The notes under the pieces are model-generated. The model had not been told where the DNA came from. It searched no databases and saw nothing but the letters and a program-made list of their open reading frames with translations. A program made the position numbers and the translations under genes. 64,000 nt of DNA from an uncultured Alkaliphilus sp. (lineage in GTDB: Bacteria > Bacillota > Clostridia > Peptostreptococcales > Natronincolaceae): the NCBI GenBank assembly GCA_938074565.1, contig CALJEQ010000005.1, positions 124,001-188,000 on the forward strand, written 5' to 3'. Of this stretch, positions 17,794-27,240 are shown piece by piece (the stretch's first letter is position 1; each line of letters starts with the position of its first letter).

Positions 17794-20700
17794 ATGAAAA
17801 GATTACTAACAATTTTAATAGTATTAACATTATTAACCCCATCTCTTGTAGATGGGGTTTTTGGTAGCAATTTTACACCAGTAGCTTTAGATAAATACCA
17901 ACACAATAGAGTTCAGTATGATAGTATTAAACACTTGCTACCCCTCAATACCCCTAAAGAGGTAAATGGCAGACCCTTAAATGCAACTATATTTGTAGAT
18001 AAAGGTATTATTGTTTATGGTAATTGGAGTTCGGTGGGGCAAAAGAATGACTTTAAAGTACATAGTCAAAACCCAACGGAAAACCCCAGTGGAAAGCCAT
18101 ATTATGAGTTAAATGGTAAACTAGGAGAATATCGTTATCATGGTTTTGACCAACAGGGAAATTTATATACCAACATCCACTTTCCAAAGGATGTGGATTT
18201 AGGGAAAAAAGGGTCTGAAAAAGATTGGATTTATAGACCTTTTGAAGCACGTAATGGTAGAGAAAGATTAGCAAAGATTAGTGATTATAACTTATGGGCA
18301 ACAAAAGGTGAGCATCATAACCCCCAAGTTAATATAAACACCCGCCAATGGATAAATAGAATGGTAGACTTTAATATAAGTTCAACAGATCATTCATCAA
18401 AAAACCCCTATGACTATATCCACGTTTTATCCCCTTCAGGGATAAGAACAGTAGGGGAGGGGCGTATGTGGCATACCCATAATGGTAGAATCTTCTATCA
18501 AACTTTTTCTATACCAAGGCTAGAACATTCCGACAAACTAGAACCTAAGATACTACCTACAGAAGCAGAAATAAAAATAACTACCCCACCTTCTGCTTTA
18601 AAGCTTAATGATGGGCAACAGGAAGTAGTATTAGAAGTATCTGTAACAGGTACATATCAAGATGGAGAGCATTGGAAAACAGAAGAAGGCAGAACAGCCT
18701 ACTATACTGGGCATGACATTGACCAATGGGAAATAACTCTACAAACCACTGGGCAACAAAAACAATCTATTAAGGTAAATAAAGCCACTAGAAATACAGG
18801 GATAGGAAAGTTTAAAGTGACTATTCCTAGAGAACAACTGGAGGCTAACCCCAATTTAGTTTTTACAGCTACAACAACAGCTATTTTTGGTAATAAACAT
18901 AGTTCTGGTACAGCCCATACGCAAAAAGAAATTCTTTTCAATGTAGAAGAAAGTAAAGTTTTAAAGTCTTTATTTATTATAAATAATTACGTACATTTAA
19001 ACAATGGCAGTAACTTTCAGCCTTATATGCTAAATTATAATGATGCCAGCATAGGGGATATTGTAGAGTACGACTATTTTATACAACATCATCAAAAAGG
19101 GCAAAAGGCTTTATCTTATGAAGTTTCAAAAATAGACTCTAAAAAAGTAAATGAAGATTTAGCCAGTTATATTAAATCAGAAATACAATATGAAACCGAT
19201 GGAGAGTTCCACTTTGAAATAAAACAAACAGTTACAGATAAAAAAGGCAATAAAGACACATATACTCAAAAGTTAATAATAGATATAAAACCAATTCAAG
19301 TAAGACCAGACCCTAAAAATCCTAAAATAGAAGTTGAAATACCAGAAAAGTGGTTTGACATTGTACCTCTTCCTGCAACGGATCATTCTGAAAATGTAGA
19401 TTCTAGAAAAGTTTTAGTTGATGGAAAAGAAGTGGATGGAGATTTATTTTTCAGTGGAGATTATGTTTTTGGTGAAGATGAAATAGATCGTTTACTCCCT
19501 ATAGAAGTGGTTTATGAATCAAAGGAATTTAAGCAACCATATAATGGAGAAATGCCAGAGTTTAAAATAATTAAATGGATATATGTCTATAGTACCAAGC
19601 CAAGGGCAGAATACAAAATTGACGGTACATATAAAGAAAATAGAAAATTAACTGCAAGGGATCACTCTAAAGAAGTTAATCCCGAATTTGTTTTAAAACA
19701 TTACCCTATTAATAACTACCAATGGCGATTTAAAGGTAACGGTGGGGATATTAATTCTTTAAGGTTAAGAGATATTAATGATTTGTATAAAGAATTTATG
19801 TTTAAAGAAGAAGGGGCATATACCATAGAATTAGTGGTGACTAATACTCTAGGAAGAACATCTGACCCATATGAAGTAGATATATGGGTTATGAAAGATT
19901 ATGAGCCAGCTGTCATATTAAATATATGGAATAATGCAATGGCAAGAAATGAAGAGATGAATATTTTCCATGATGTTGTTAGTACCGATGGAGATATTAT
20001 TTCAAAGAATATTATTGAACTATACTATGATGATAATAATGATGGAGATGCCTCTAAACTGATGGGTACATACAGTTCGGACGAATTCAAGGGGTATATT
20101 CCAACTAAGTTAGGTACATATAAGGTATTAAATATTGTGGAGGAAGCATTTGGAGAAGCTACTTTAGAAGAATACATTACTGAAGAGGATAGAGTAAAAA
20201 AGGTGGTAGAGCGGGAGTTTTTTGTAGACAATTTTGCTCCATTAACAGAAATGTATATAGATATACCCATTAATCTACCAGAAATAGATGTGTTTTTTAT
20301 GATGGACAAAAATTTGCAAAGAAATAAAAATGATTATGTTGTTAGCAATAGGATGAATATAAACAATTACCTTAGAACTAAAAATATACACCCAAAGGTA
20401 GAAACTTGGGATATGCATACCTACCAATATACACAACCTGCCAGTACCATTCTTTTTACAGGTGGCACATATCCACCCATTACAACTACTTTTTCCAGTA
20501 ATGGATATGCAGGTACCTTAAACAGAAATAACGTTAGTAATAGACCCTATACTGTTGATGAAGGTTACTATAAAACAGTAACCGACACCGTTGTAAAAAC
20601 AGTGACTTATTGGACATACACAGAAGGTGCATTAGCCAAGGATGGCGCACCGTGGCCAGGTTCCCCATGGAGGTATGGCATTGGTTATGCCCTACCAGAT

Positions 20701-22725
20701 GGAAGACATGCAGTACATTGGTATTATGATGAAACAATTAAAGAAGAAGTACATCGTCAAGTATGGATACATAACTGGGTTACTTATAACGACTACGTAG
20801 GATATTATAGTGGCAACATACATAAAACAGTACGTCAGCCATATATTAGCCCTTTCAGAGCATTATCAGATAAATACATCATCTATATTAGTGATGGAAA
20901 TATATCTGAATTACAGGATTTAAAGATGGTTCTATCAAAGGCAGATGCTAAACTGATTTTAATTGGAGGGGAAAATATAAAGCAACAAATACCCCACCAA
21001 CACTTTATATTAAATAATGGTACTATAGATGAAGCAGTTAATAAGGCATTAGAATACATTGCAGAGTCAAACCCATATGTGGGTAAATACTATGTGGTGG
21101 CGGGGGAAGATAGATTTAAAATAGACTATCTAAACTATGATGATGAAGGTGACCAGATAGTTGAAGGTGGTTTTCAATACGTACAAGATCAGCATTACTT
21201 TGATACCCCTTTGGGTATGGAGAGCTATGCTAACTTAGCTTATGTACCTTCTAACCAATGGATTAAACATCAACCCACGATGTTTAATAAAACTGGAAAG
21301 TTTAATATATACAGGAGGATTAAAGACCAACCCTCCAGTGATATTAACTTTCTTAATTTTTCATATCATTCTAACGTACCCCATATAACGGTCTATTCAC
21401 ACCGAAGACCAATTGCACAGGCTGAAATAGATTGGGACTTTGATGGTACTAAAAATGTCTATCTAATAAATTGGATAGATAAATCCTTCGACTGGGATCA
21501 CATCAGTAGAAGGGCAGATAAAGGTATTATTGATAGAAAAATCAGTTACCGTAGAAATGGTGGAGAGTGGATATATAAAATACCAGGTGAATTGCCTCCT
21601 GGTAATTATGAAATAGAGTATTACGTGAAAGATGTTGAAAACACTTGGTCAGATGCTTTTAGAATGAACTTTACATTGAGTAATACCCCACCCCTACAGT
21701 TTGAGGCAAAGGCGAGAACACAAAGTAATAAGTTTTCTTTAAGCAGTATACCAGCATCAGAACATTTAGAGGTGTTCGATGCCTGGACAAGATTTCCCCA
21801 CAATGTAAGGCTAGAAGTAGCCTTATATGATGGGGCAACTAGAAAGACGCCAGTTAAAACTGTTAATTATACTTCTACAGCAGGAAAGAAAACTGGTAAT
21901 GATATTTACTGGAATCCAATCAGTTATCAGATTCCAGAAACATTACCAGATGGAAACTATAATCTAAAGGTGTCTGCCATTGGTGATGAGGGGGAAGTAA
22001 AACATAAAAACTTCCCAGTTACAGTAAAAACACCTATCAATCTCGAAACACAAATGCCATCAAATTTAATGGTTGGGGGGACAGAACAAATTAGAGGAAT
22101 AACTGCAAAGTATGCTAATAATGTTAGTGTACAGTTGTATAGGGGTAAATCCTTTACAAATACTATTACTCTAAACGGTGTACAAAATAACGATATTAAG
22201 GGTTGGAATAGGGGTTACACAGTACCAAACAGTACACCAGATGGTGATTATGTTGCAAGGTATACAGCCACTACATCGAACGGAAATGTACAAATAAAAG
22301 ATGTACCATTTAAGGTGGAAGGATTAAAAATTTATGGATCTCTAAGACCTAACCCAGCTATGTCAGGGGATGAAATAACTTTTAATATAACAACAGAAGG
22401 TTATGCAGATAGAATAGAAATATTTGTAGACCCTGCGATAATAGCAAAGGATAATAGAGGGCAGATGGGGTATTCTGTTGTAAAATATCCATTAAACTTT
22501 AATGTTGATGGTTCTAAAAATAAAAAGACAGATACATTGAAATATGTGCTTTGGGTTTCAACAGATCAGACACTAGATAATAATAACAATAGATTAAGAC
22601 AACCCTACAAATTTAAAGTTAGAGCCTATAAAGGTTCTATTTACAAGGAGATTGAGTTAGAACTTGACGTTAAAGGAAGTATATTAGAACTATTAAGACC
22701 AGGAATAAAAAACAAACATAGATAA
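17794..22725 (+). CDS. Giant secreted surface protein with Ig-like domains and a vWA-like region
   Basis: 1643 aa. A signal peptide (1-24) is followed by beta-rich extracellular sequence. PKD/Ig-like repeats are suggested near 250-400, 400-520 and 600-760 (GAYTIELVVTNTLGRTSDPYEVDIWV) and again near 1270-1600. Residues about 830-1090 look like a von Willebrand A fold: DVFFMMDKNL at the start, DKYIIYISDG and KADAKLILIGG later. The metal-site DxSxS is missing, and a Trp/Tyr-rich insertion of about 120 residues (TVTYWTYTEG..HNWVTYNDYVGYYSG) splits it. The placement beside SLH and Tad genes suggests a mating-pair adhesin or pilus tip protein. Residues 1126-1132 (GFQYVQD) match a peptide encoded by a CRISPR spacer at 31,411-31,446. 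Confidence 0.72.
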   Translation: MKRLLTILIVLTLLTPSLVDGVFGSNFTPVALDKYQHNRVQYDSIKHLLPLNTPKEVNGRPLNATIFVDKGIIVYGNWSSVGQKNDFKVHSQNPTENPSGKPYYELNGKLGEYRYHGFDQQGNLYTNIHFPKDVDLGKKGSEKDWIYRPFEARNGRERLAKISDYNLWATKGEHHNPQVNINTRQWINRMVDFNISSTDHSSKNPYDYIHVLSPSGIRTVGEGRMWHTHNGRIFYQTFSIPRLEHSDKLEPKILPTEAEIKITTPPSALKLNDGQQEVVLEVSVTGTYQDGEHWKTEEGRTAYYTGHDIDQWEITLQTTGQQKQSIKVNKATRNTGIGKFKVTIPREQLEANPNLVFTATTTAIFGNKHSSGTAHTQKEILFNVEESKVLKSLFIINNYVHLNNGSNFQPYMLNYNDASIGDIVEYDYFIQHHQKGQKALSYEVSKIDSKKVNEDLASYIKSEIQYETDGEFHFEIKQTVTDKKGNKDTYTQKLIIDIKPIQVRPDPKNPKIEVEIPEKWFDIVPLPATDHSENVDSRKVLVDGKEVDGDLFFSGDYVFGEDEIDRLLPIEVVYESKEFKQPYNGEMPEFKIIKWIYVYSTKPRAEYKIDGTYKENRKLTARDHSKEVNPEFVLKHYPINNYQWRFKGNGGDINSLRLRDINDLYKEFMFKEEGAYTIELVVTNTLGRTSDPYEVDIWVMKDYEPAVILNIWNNAMARNEEMNIFHDVVSTDGDIISKNIIELYYDDNNDGDASKLMGTYSSDEFKGYIPTKLGTYKVLNIVEEAFGEATLEEYITEEDRVKKVVEREFFVDNFAPLTEMYIDIPINLPEIDVFFMMDKNLQRNKNDYVVSNRMNINNYLRTKNIHPKVETWDMHTYQYTQPASTILFTGGTYPPITTTFSSNGYAGTLNRNNVSNRPYTVDEGYYKTVTDTVVKTVTYWTYTEGALAKDGAPWPGSPWRYGIGYALPDGRHAVHWYYDETIKEEVHRQVWIHNWVTYNDYVGYYSGNIHKTVRQPYISPFRALSDKYIIYISDGNISELQDLKMVLSKADAKLILIGGENIKQQIPHQHFILNNGTIDEAVNKALEYIAESNPYVGKYYVVAGEDRFKIDYLNYDDEGDQIVEGGFQYVQDQHYFDTPLGMESYANLAYVPSNQWIKHQPTMFNKTGKFNIYRRIKDQPSSDINFLNFSYHSNVPHITVYSHRRPIAQAEIDWDFDGTKNVYLINWIDKSFDWDHISRRADKGIIDRKISYRRNGGEWIYKIPGELPPGNYEIEYYVKDVENTWSDAFRMNFTLSNTPPLQFEAKARTQSNKFSLSSIPASEHLEVFDAWTRFPHNVRLEVALYDGATRKTPVKTVNYTSTAGKKTGNDIYWNPISYQIPETLPDGNYNLKVSAIGDEGEVKHKNFPVTVKTPINLETQMPSNLMVGGTEQIRGITAKYANNVSVQLYRGKSFTNTITLNGVQNNDIKGWNRGYTVPNSTPDGDYVARYTATTSNGNVQIKDVPFKVEGLKIYGSLRPNPAMSGDEITFNITTEGYADRIEIFVDPAIIAKDNRGQMGYSVVKYPLNFNVDGSKNKKTDTLKYVLWVSTDQTLDNNNNRLRQPYKFKVRAYKGSIYKEIELELDVKGSILELLRPGIKNKHR

Positions 22726-22734
22726 AAAAAGCTG

Positions 22735-22762
22735 CTGCCCTAATTATTTCAAATTAGGGCAG
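22735..22762 (+). terminator. Hairpin terminator after the giant surface-protein gene
   Basis: CTGCCCTAATT / AATTAGGGCAG form an 11-bp stem with a 6-base loop, followed by TTCTATTT. The T-run is imperfect, so some transcripts may read into the peptidase gene 33 bp downstream. Confidence 0.6.
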
Positions 22763-22794
22763 TTCTATTTAAGAAAAATTTAAAAGAGGTGAAC

Positions 22795-23226
22795 ATGTTA
22801 GATTTATTAAATTACAGTACAATACTATTTTTAATTTATATATCTATTAAGGACATAAAAACTTTAGAAATAAAAAACAAAAGTCTTATTTGTTTAGCAA
22901 TAATAAATATTATAGGTGTTTTTACAGGCTCAACAGCCTTAATAGATGGTATAATGGGCTTTATTGTAGGGTTAGTAATAATGCTTATATTGTCATTTTT
23001 AACTAATGGCTCAATTGGTGGTGGAGACATTAAGTTAATAGCAGTAATGGGAATTGTTTTAGGTATAGAAAACATATTAGTTACAATTATTATTACCTTT
23101 GTTTTAAGTGGGTTTATGTCTTTAATACTTTTATTAAGAAACTGTTTTAAAGAGAAGAAAATAACAGAAATAGCACTGGCACCATTTATAACAACAGCTG
23201 TAATAGCGCTGTTAATATCAAATTAA
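22795..23226 (+). CDS. tadV: TadV/CpaA-type prepilin peptidase (A24)
   Basis: 143 aa, six hydrophobic helices. Both catalytic aspartates of the aspartic prepilin-peptidase family are visible: Asp in IKDIKTLEIKN (about residue 21) and Asp in GGGDIK (about 77). The N-terminal methylase domain of PilD is absent, as in the short TadV/CpaA enzymes. ATG 22,795 is preferred to an in-frame GTG at 22,789 because AGAGGTGAAC sits before it. It should process the Flp-like prepilin at 14,165. The full-length PilD at 54,717 is a separate enzyme of the type IV pilus operon. Confidence 0.85.
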   Translation: MLDLLNYSTILFLIYISIKDIKTLEIKNKSLICLAIINIIGVFTGSTALIDGIMGFIVGLVIMLILSFLTNGSIGGGDIKLIAVMGIVLGIENILVTIIITFVLSGFMSLILLLRNCFKEKKITEIALAPFITTAVIALLISN

Positions 23227-23243
23227 AAGTTAGGAGTGGGAAA

Positions 23244-23816
23244 ATGACAGGAAAAACACATATAGCTTTAGGGACTACAATAGCCCTATATACCTCTAGT
23301 ATATTAGGTGCAACAGAAACACTATTTTTATTAGGGGGTACTATTATCGGTTCTCTATTACCAGATATAGATCATCCTAAGGCAATGATAAATCAAAAAA
23401 TATTACCAATTAAAAATAAACTTGTATTAATGATTTTTCTTACAGCATTAGGAATTTTTATCTTAACAGGTGGGTTTGGCAAGCCAAATATTTTAATGAA
23501 GACCATAAGTATATTTATCATACTTGCAGGAGTTTCAATTCATAGAACCTTCACCCATAGTTTAGTGGGTTTAGGTTTTATAGTTTATATTTCTTATCTT
23601 TTTTATAAATATAGCGGAATGTATAGCTTTGCAATAGGACTTTCATTAGGTGCAGTGGTCCATGTTTTAGGAGATATTTGTACCAATGCAGGGACAACTT
23701 TATTTTATCCATTTAGTAATCAAAGAATAAAGATTCCTGTGTTAACAACTGGGGGAATGATGGAAAATATGTTATTTGTTATACTAGTTGGTTTTTCGGT
23801 TGGGAAATACATATAA
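23244..23816 (+). CDS. Membrane-bound metal-dependent hydrolase, YdjM/DUF457 family
   Basis: 190 aa. The family signature is plain: MTGKTHIALG at the N-terminus, LLPDIDHPK (about 46-54) and HRTFTHSL (about 97-104), giving the His/Asp set of YdjM-like proteins. Hydrophobic helices surround these motifs. E. coli YdjM is LexA-regulated; the substrate is unknown. Here it is 18 bp after the prepilin peptidase and ends the + strand block at a terminator. Confidence 0.8.
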   Translation: MTGKTHIALGTTIALYTSSILGATETLFLLGGTIIGSLLPDIDHPKAMINQKILPIKNKLVLMIFLTALGIFILTGGFGKPNILMKTISIFIILAGVSIHRTFTHSLVGLGFIVYISYLFYKYSGMYSFAIGLSLGAVVHVLGDICTNAGTTLFYPFSNQRIKIPVLTTGGMMENMLFVILVGFSVGKYI

Positions 23817-23832
23817 ATAAAAGATAGTAGGG

Positions 23833-23859
23833 GCAGGCGTGACAAACGCCTGCTTTTTT
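23833..23859 (+). terminator. Rho-independent terminator
   Basis: GCAGGCGT, a 5-base loop, ACGCCTGC, then six T. This is a strong terminator closing the prepilin peptidase and YdjM-like pair. Confidence 0.85.
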
Positions 23860-23952
23860 AGGTTCTAGGAAAAAATATATATCAAAAAAAGATTGAAAAA
23901 AATGTAATATAAGGTAGAATAATGGTATAAATATATTTGTGGGGGGATTATA

Positions 23953-24624
23953 TTGTTTAAAATACCTAATGTAAATAAAATTAAGATAGAGTATATAATT
24001 CATGGATTTCTATGTGAGTTAAAGACATTTTCTTATCTTGGTGGTTATAAATTAAAGAATAACTTTGCAAACATAGAACAAGAAATAGAAAATTATAAAA
24101 AAGCTATTAGTTCACTGGATCATAGTTTTATTTTGTATAATGATGGCCGTCAATACTATAGTAGGGAATTTAGTTTGGATAATGATTTTAAATACTGGTA
24201 TAAAATGCATTGGGATATAAATAAAGCACAAGAAATAATTAATGCTAAAAAAATAAGTATATATCAGTTTGAAGTTGAAAAATTGCATGAACAAGTTGAT
24301 GTTAAAGATTTAGATTCTAAAAAGCTTAAAAAAGCTGATAATAGTAGTCCAATAATTGTGGCAGAATATGATCCTTTAAATATGCCAATAGTTATAGATG
24401 GGAACCATAGACTACATAATGCTTATAAGAAAAGACAAAAATATATCAACGGTTATTGTTTAGATCCAGTAGTTCAACAAGAAGCAATGCCGTCAGAATT
24501 ACTAAAAGTGCTATTTAGAATACATCATAATATTGGAGTTATATCAAACTATGTTTTGGGAAACATAGAGAGAATAGAGTACAGTGAGGAAGGTTACAAC
24601 TATTGTCTATATTCAATTAGTTAA
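23953..24624 (+). CDS. ParB/Srx-fold-like protein at the right end of the element
   Basis: 223 aa, TTG start after GGGGGG. The only recognisable stretch is SPIIVAEYDPLNMPIVIDGNHRLHNAYKK (about 135-162, read in two parts), which matches the ParB/sulfiredoxin-type motif (DGNHRL). There the Asn-His-Arg set can bind a nucleotide, as in CTP-using ParB. No HTH follows, so this is not a standard partition ParB. It is the last gene before the sigK junction, a place where element-maintenance or toxin genes are common. Function is unknown. Confidence 0.5.
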   Translation: MFKIPNVNKIKIEYIIHGFLCELKTFSYLGGYKLKNNFANIEQEIENYKKAISSLDHSFILYNDGRQYYSREFSLDNDFKYWYKMHWDINKAQEIINAKKISIYQFEVEKLHEQVDVKDLDSKKLKKADNSSPIIVAEYDPLNMPIVIDGNHRLHNAYKKRQKYINGYCLDPVVQQEAMPSELLKVLFRIHHNIGVISNYVLGNIERIEYSEEGYNYCLYSIS

Positions 24625-24845
24625 CTCATTAAGTCATATAAAAAGTTAAGGAGTCGGGATATATGGACTTCATTCTTTTATTATAATAGCATTTATAATA
24701 GAATAACTTTGGTTATTGAAAACTTAAAGAAAAGTTATGGTTATCAGTGGGAATACAACGTTTCCAATTCGGAGAATTTATTGTAACATATACACAGCAA
24801 GTAGTTTCTAATAAGCATTAAAAAATCGATAGCATTTTAGTTAGC

Positions 24846-25220
24846 ATAGCAAATGAAATTTTGATGACTATTCGATCCAGCAAAAAACTAAAAACAGAAG
24901 TTTCACTACAAGAGCCTATTGGAATGGATAAAGAAGGTAATGAAATTTCATTGTTAGACCTTTTGGGAACAGAGCCAGACAAAGTACTAGAAGAAGTAGA
25001 ACTAAAAATACAGATTAAAAAGTTGTATACAAAAATGGCTTCGGTATTAAAGAAAAGAGAACGAGTGGTAATTGAACTACGTTACGGTATTTGTAATGGT
25101 GGTAGTATGACTCAACGGGAAATTGCTAAAATGTTAGGCATATCAAGATCTTATGTATCTAGGATTGAAAAAAGAGCTGTAAAAAAACTGTATAGATCTT
25201 TTCAAAATAAAGATGATTAA
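24846..25220 (+). CDS. sigK: 3' half of split sporulation sigma factor SigK (SpoIIIC-like)
   Basis: The product reads IANEILMTIRSS, then LQEPIGMDKEGNEISLLDLLG (read in two parts), then ELRYG and TQREIAKMLGISRSYVSRIEKRA. This is region 3-4 of a sporulation sigma factor. DPIG-DKEGNEISL is the SigK form and not SigE or SigG. Region 1-2, including the -10-binding part, is missing; its frame is closed by a stop at 24,819-24,821. There is no true start codon or ribosome site, and a TTG at 24,861 is only a computational start. The break falls at the Asn-Glu position used by skin elements. It should be expressed only after excision rejoins it to the 5' half, in the mother cell late in sporulation. 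It may instead be a dead remnant. Confidence 0.82.
   Translation: MANEILMTIRSSKKLKTEVSLQEPIGMDKEGNEISLLDLLGTEPDKVLEEVELKIQIKKLYTKMASVLKKRERVVIELRYGICNGGSMTQREIAKMLGISRSYVSRIEKRAVKKLYRSFQNKDD
24852..24856. other. Candidate attachment/recombination core at the sigK junction
   Basis: SigK homology starts abruptly at about 24,843-24,850. Upstream the same frame reads KIDSILV and then hits a stop, unlike SigK. The AATGA here lies in the codons for Asn-Glu, where the B. subtilis skin element is recombined, as I recall it. The left partner site would be outside the window. No recombinase can be tied to this site from the sequence shown. Confidence 0.5.
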
Positions 25221-25237
25221 AACGGTATAAATATTAT

Positions 25238-25260
25238 AAAGCAGCGATGCTGCTTTTATT
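25238..25260 (+). terminator. Terminator after sigK
   Basis: AAAGCAGC, loop GAT, GCTGCTTT, then a T-rich tail, 18 bp after the stop codon. Confidence 0.8.
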
Positions 25261-25339
25261 TTGTAAATAATTAAGGAGTATAATAAACAATATTTACATT
25301 TTTTCTATAGAGTTCTTTTTATTAGACATTTGTAGTTAA

Positions 25340-25688
25340 AAAAATGGTATATAGTAAAATGAAAGAAATTTTTACAAAAAAAAGGAGTTTTTGATTGTAT
25401 ATAGAAATAAATATATAATAAGTTAATTAGTAAGAGAGTTTTATTAAAGTGGCAATAGTGAAAATAAGTAACTGATAAAAAACTGACGATTAATAAAAGA
25501 TATTACTTAATAAAAATTATTATCGAGCATCGAGGAAAACACAAAAACCCTAGGGGATGCTCGATTATGTAATTTCAACGTTTATGAAGGTTCAAGAATT
25601 AAAAGTACAATAAAAAAATTGTCGAAACAAGAGATGCTCGCAAATGGCATCTACAGACCAGTAATTTCAATGACCCTGCAAGGGTAGG
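25340..25688 (+). promoter_or_regulatory. CRISPR leader 1
   Basis: AT-rich block nearly identical to blocks before the other two arrays, starting near TATATAGTAAAATGAAAG. Two inverted repeats are conserved: CGAGCATC (25,524-25,531) with GATGCTCG (25,556-25,563), and GATGC with GGCATC at 25,633-25,651. The second GATGCTCG (25,633-25,640) could pair with the first arm instead. The block ends in CCCTGCAAGGGTAGG next to the first repeat. It should hold the promoter and the integration signals for new spacers. Confidence 0.8.
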
Positions 25689-27018
25689 GTTGAAAAGATT
25701 TATAATTCCCTTTGGGAATTGAAACGTTGAAGTTTGTTTCTTTCTTCGTAAATTCCAGAACCAGTTGAAAAGATTTATAATTCCCTTTGGGAATTGAAAC
25801 TTTAAAAATCTTTTTGCAATTCTATTAATTTGGTGTGGGGTTGAAAAGATTTATAATTCCCTTTGGGAATTGAAACAAACTCTGTATTGCCATGTTGGAT
25901 AAATATCGTGCTCGTGTTGAAAAGATTTATAATTCCCTTTGGGAATTGAAACACTAAAACTTTTGCCCCAACTTTTATTTTTTTAGCTGTTGTTGAAAAG
26001 ATTTATAATTCCCTTTGGGAATTGAAACCCTGTTTTTAAATCATGTATTCTTAGAAGATTTTGTATATGTTGAAAAGATTTATAATTCCCTTTGGGAATT
26101 GAAACACTACATAATCAGCTTTTACATTTTTGAATAGTTCTTGTTGAAAAGATTTATAATTCCCTTTGGGAATTGAAACACTTCCTCTAAAACATTTACA
26201 ACGGTCTTTAATCTGGTTAAGTTGAAAAGATTTAAAATTCCCTTTGGGAATTGAAACTCCTTACCTCCGAATATATAGAAATAATTTACTACTTTGTTGA
26301 AAAGATTTATAATTCCCTTTGGGAATTGAAACTATAGCCATTTGTATATCTTCTATATCGTTTAAAAAACCGTTGAAAAGATTTATAATTCCCTTTGGGA
26401 ATTGAAACTTCCTAACTCTTCCTTATAGTCGCCCCACATGTTAGTCATTGTTGAAAAGATTTATAATTCCCTTTGGGAATTGAAACCTATTTTCTTTATC
26501 TGTTAGAAGTCTACTAGGTACTTTGTTGAAAAGATTTATAATTCCCTTTGGGAATTGAAACTTTTGGAAAACTGTCTAAGTACAAATTCCACATTTCATC
26601 GTTGAAAAGATTTATAATTCCCTTTGGGAATTGAAACATCGCCAGTAGCATCTGAACAACTAGCTATTATTCTTATGTTAAAATGATTTAAAATTCCCTT
26701 TGGGAATTGAAACTCTGCTATAATTTTACTCTCTACAGCCTTGTCTATAGTTAAAATGATTTATAATTCCCTTTGGGAATTGAAACATCTTACCTAAACA
26801 TTTTTCCAAATCATTAATATAGTGGGTTTCATGTTAAAATGATTTATAATTTCCTTTGGGAATTGAAACACTTCTACTTTCTTGTAAATTCTTCCTTCCC
26901 TCATGTCTGTTAAAATGATTTATAATTCCCTTTGGGAATTGAAACACGTTCTTTTGTAATAACTCTTGTAACTTCATGTTAGTTAAAATGATTTATAATT
27001 CCCTTTGGCAGTTGAAAC
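25689..27018 (+). CRISPR. CRISPR array 1: 18 repeats of 37 bp, 17 spacers
   Basis: The repeat has an internal palindrome ATTCCCTTTGGGAAT and ends in TTGAAAC, as in type I-B/III-like repeats of Clostridia. Spacers are 36-46 nt. The first 13 repeats start GTTGAAAAG and the last five start GTTAAAATG. The last repeat (26,982-27,018) is degenerate (TTTGGCAG), marking the leader-distal end. Repeats at 26,221 and 26,677 read TTTAAAATT. Several spacers read as open frames on the complementary strand, as expected for phage or element targets. No cas genes occur in the window. Confidence 0.98.
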
Positions 27019-27112
27019 TTTATCTCAAGAATTTTTGTTAAATCATTTATTTTTTATTTAGGTTTTTTGTCAAGTAGCGTTGGTGAAAGTTTTTAATATA
27101 AAACTCGATGAT

Positions 27113-27143
27113 ATAACTAGGGGAGACAATCCCCTTAAGTTAT
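27113..27143 (+). terminator. Hairpin downstream of array 1
   Basis: ATAACT-A-GGGGA, loop, TCCCC-TTA-AGTTAT give a two-part stem about 95 bp after the last repeat. There is no T-run, so it may be a processing or protective hairpin rather than a classical terminator. Apart from this hairpin I see nothing between 27,019 and 27,240. Confidence 0.35.
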
Positions 27144-27240
27144 TTATAAAGCTTGTAGCATTACTATTTTTATAGAATAATTATTAATTAAAAGTATGCC
27201 AATGTGAGAAAAAATTGAAATTAAGTTAGCCTTATATTTA

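Noticed and set aside
22795..23226. Prepilin peptidase as the enzyme for the chromosomal type IV pilus
   Set aside because: A full-length PilD with the methylase zinc motif is encoded inside the pilus operon at 54,717; the short form fits the Tad module.
24861..25220. Treating the sigma-factor fragment as a complete small gene starting at TTG
   Set aside because: SigK homology extends upstream of the TTG (IANEI), there is no ribosome site, and regions 1-2 are missing.
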